Program-made: the position numbers and the translations under genes
Shown: piece after piece, positions 60,645-64,000 of the stretch
Numbering within the stretch: position 1 is the stretch's first letter
Layout of the letters: each line of letters starts with the position of its first letter
The notes under the pieces: generated by a model
Databases searched by the model: none
Told to the model about the DNA's origin: nothing
Seen by the model: the letters and a program-made list of their open reading frames with translations, nothing else
Origin: Odontesthes bonariensis
Lineage: Eukaryota > Chordata > Actinopteri > Atheriniformes > Atherinopsidae
Reading direction: 5' to 3'
DNA: 64,000 bases
Assembly (NCBI RefSeq): GCF_027942865.1
Contig: NC_134529.1
Span: forward strand, 17,164,467 to 17,228,466

Positions 60645-63600
60645 TTTTTTCACAAGCTGACACAGTTCCTTGAGGTCTTACTGGAATGTCTTTGCTTTGG
60701 TCATCTTCCCTTAATTTACAATTACCGATTCCAATTTACTCTAATCTTCAGATGGACTATGGACAGCTGGTACTGACCCCTCTTTTAGGCATAGTCTCAC
60801 TGTGAGTCATTTGTTGAACTGACCCAAGAGGTTAAGTCATTGCACTGCAGAACGGCCACTTGCCAGTTAATAACACCACTGAGAACTCATGTCATAATTT
60901 GTAATAATTTTTAGCTTCTAACATTAAAAACTGTTTCTTATATAGCCAATATTTCAAAGACGTTTGTGTTTGCAGCAGCTATTACCCTGTTCTGCACTAA
61001 TGATGCATTCAATGACAAATAAAAAAATCAGAATCTCCAACATCCAACTGTTAGAAAGTTAAAAGGACATCAACTGGAAGTCAGATTTTCTTGTTAAACA
61101 TAAAACAGTAAAAAAGCACTACTAGAGCATTTTTATTTCTATTTATTTCTTCTTTATTAAATTTGATGTTGATAGCTTAGCAGGAGCAAAAACTTCCCAT
61201 TTCTGAATTACAGCAAATGTTGCATCATCTGAAGTTGAAGCTATGCTGAGATAAAGAGGAAGCAATCTGGATAACCTTGCAAAATGACAAATGCGTCTTT
61301 TTAAAAGTATAAAGACAAAGGGAAGAATCCATAATCTACTCAATAGAAAAAAAAAGCTAAGTGGAAGAAAAGGTTTTACATGAATTTATGCAACTTATGT
61401 AACTATTTCCTGCTGAGGTAAAGTTACCCAAACTCTCGAAAAAAAGTTTTTCATTTTGGCTTCCACACAAATTGAACAAATATGAAATGATGTGCCAATT
61501 ATCAAAATTTAGAGGTGATAATAGATGGATTTGTTTCAAGCAGAGCCTCCTGTTCATGTCATGCTATCCAGCTTCTGGCTATGAGTGAAACTGATCCTGT
61601 GGCGATTTTCCGCCAAAATTTTGTAAAAAATGTCCTATTATTTATTGACTAATTCAAAAAAATTACTTTTATCGCTGTCAAATTTGTCTTGGTGGTTAAA
61701 AATGTGTGAAACACCCGTTGTGGCATCATCTTATCTATTATTTTTCACATTTTTCACACTGAGGCCATGAAAGATTCTGACTGCACCACGCAAGGAAACC
61801 CATGATCTTCTTTTTCTGGTCACGGTTTTCCTGATGGTATTTTCTGATCGTTGGGCTCATTATGATAGACAATGCAGAGCTACCACCGCGCTGGGTGTAT
61901 TCCTTCTTTGTGTGGATCCTTTTGTTCGAGAGTGGCCTGGTGTAAACGGTTAGGCTTTCCTGCTGATTCATCCTGCAGTCAAATAGTCTCTGCGGAGTTT
62001 CTGCCAGGCTCGACCCTTTGAACATTAGAGGAAATGGAGCCTCTAAACCTGCAAGGGTGCTGCCTGTCAAGCTGTGGAGACCCAATTTAAGAATTCAGAT
62101 TTGTTATTCATAAGGTTTTGGATTCTCCAATTCTCTCCAGAGTTTGAGAAAAAATTGGATGCAGGCAGAGACTCCCAGTGTTTCCATGTTATGTTTTAAG
62201 TTTCTGTGGCATTCGTTAATTTTGAACGTGTGAATTTCTGCTTGTGACTTAAGTGCCTCGTATGTTTCCATTCACACAGACTCATCAAGTAAAGTTGGCT
62301 TTAGTTACCTGTGTTTGTAGCTGTGTGGCTGATGGCAAGTATGTCTGATTAGAATCTGGGCATTTGAGTAGCTCTGAGACGGATAACACCGGCAATAATA
62401 CATTATATTACACGCTCACACTCGCACACACACACACACATAAAAAATACACACAGACATACCCACACTCATAGAATAATTATCAGCGTAATTAGCTTTC
62501 CCAGCTATTCAAAATCTTCGTCAGTCCTCTGTGAGTATTAGCTTCTTAATTTCCCCACAAAGCTCGCTGATTATTGTTTATTCTCCCAGACTACATTACC
62601 GTGCAGCTCTCAGGCTATGCAACAGGAAGATTACAACAGATTTCAAAATTTTTCTGGAGAAAATAATCTGTTTGGAAATGGAAATGATGGCTGTGACGCG
62701 CTTTAATGCGTATTACGCCTTGATAGTAGCTGGAAACCTCAAATTGATTCCTGATTCTTTCTGAAAGCATTTGACCCTTAGCAAAGAAATGTTCAAATCA
62801 GTCATGCACCCGAGCATGTCTCAAATCTGGGAAGTTTGAAGTTTTTACTCATGCCTGCGAGATAGTGTTTGTCTTCCAACATGATCCACCCACATGCAAT
62901 TTAGATGTACTGGAGGCTCTAAATTGGCCACTGATGCGATTCTTTACCATGAAATAAGCAGCAAACTAAATTAAAGTTTGATCAAAAAAGGTCTTGTGAT
63001 GGCAGTGCTGTCAGCATAAACAAAGACTACTGCCTCATGTCATCATCTGCTGACTGAAATATTGGATTCAAATCAGTATTGGAAATACCATACATCCATC
63101 ATCTTTCTCCAGCTGAGGCCCAGGAACTTAAAACCAGGCATCCAAATCTGTCATGTGAGACCCTAACATTTGAGTTATTTTATTAAAAAGGAAAGAATAA
63201 TTGAATAATTGCATGTTTTAAAGCAGCATTGTTCCATATCGCCGAGCACTGAAGCATTCACATTAATACACAACATGCTCCTCCAGCTCTGTCTCCACAA
63301 ACACTGCTGCTTAGCCTCACCAGACCCCTCTCTCGGGGTGCAAAATAAGCAGAAATGCCAGCACTGACAGCCAAGGGCCAAACCGCAACAATTAAAGAAA
63401 GGCCAAATACTAACAACTGTAAGACATTAATTATTTAGACACGGAGGCAAAAGGCAATTTGGCATTTTAGGGTTTACTGCCATCACCAAGCTCATTAGAA
63501 TGCAGTGTTTAAAATAACTCATCTCAAAAGAAATAAATAACCCCTGAAACTCAATTACATTCCATTAAAATGGGGGTGAAAACAGTGTTCCATTACAATA

Positions 63601-64000
63601 AATTATTCTTCCAACTTTAACAATGTGATGGTTTAATATTTTACTGTGACCTCGATGAGCAGAGAGACAGTCTGGTCACACGAAGAGCCTCTCAGTGGTG
63701 ACCTGAAGTTTTTATGAGACAGGCTAATTTCCCCTGTCAATCTTAACACCCAATCAGCTATGGGATAGAAGGAAAGCAGGAAAACGTGTCTACTCTCTTT
63801 GCTTCAAACCATTTCCACTGATCCCGTCTGCATTCATTACCTATCAATATTTATGCCTTAGCAAACAGCATCCTCAGTCCAGTGTTGAATAAGACATGCG
63901 TGGGTATTGATCCTCAGGAAGAACGGGTGCTCCTACTTTAAATGAATAAAGAAACTGATGGCCTCGGGTTAATGGGCTCATTCATGTTAATGCACGGAGA

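Noticed and set aside
61738-62085. 115-codon minus-strand frame in the nkain2 intron
   Set aside because: Does not start with ATG, has no flanking splice sites that fit nkain2 phases, and does not resemble NKAIN sequence.

Overview
The window is teleost fish genomic DNA, most likely from a percomorph-type fish. This rests on small introns with clear GT-AG sites, vertebrate gene order, CA/TG microsatellites, and decayed Tc1/mariner, hAT and TTAA-flanked elements of the kind seen in fish genomes. No bacterial operons, CRISPR arrays, rRNA or tRNA genes were seen.

Seven protein-coding genes were assembled exon by exon by reading both strands, matching splice phases and comparing with recalled human families. 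From left to right they are: rnf146 (minus, 1874-2944, one coding exon), an rspo3-like R-spondin (minus, 5069-7523, five exons), cenpw (minus, 12083-14516, three exons), hddc2 (plus, 14917-16541, six exons), tpd52l1 (minus, 18547-33894, six core exons plus two phase-compatible cassette exons), rnf217 (minus, 39120-47816, seven exons), and the last two coding exons of nkain2 (minus, 54712-59685; the rest lies beyond the window). The order matches the human 6q22 block NKAIN2-RNF217-TPD52L1-HDDC2-CENPW-RSPO3-RNF146. Several genes that sit between HDDC2 and CENPW in tetrapods (HEY2, NCOA7, HINT3, TRMT11) are absent here. As a result cenpw and hddc2 are a head-to-head pair sharing a 400-bp promoter with an ETS-type motif.

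Functionally, rnf146 (PAR-dependent ubiquitin ligase acting on axin/tankyrase) and the R-spondin are both Wnt-pathway regulators. The other genes are not an operon-like unit: a kinetochore histone-fold protein, a nucleotidase, a coiled-coil trafficking protein, a membrane-anchored RBR ligase and a Na,K-ATPase-interacting protein.

The most unusual locus is the R-spondin. It has three furin-like repeats instead of two. The second and third have identical cysteine spacing and sit on exons of the same phase. The Arg known to contact ZNRF3/RNF43 is Leu, the extra repeat lacks the two LGR-contacting Phe, the TSP1 domain has lost two canonical cysteines, and the usual long basic tail is missing. Other notable features are a 99-bp extra cassette exon in tpd52l1, a GC-AG intron in hddc2, TG microsatellites acting as the 3' splice-site tract in tpd52l1 and nkain2, a near-perfect 673-bp fold-back element beside a hAT derivative, and a 635-bp hAT derivative with a perfect 8-bp target duplication.
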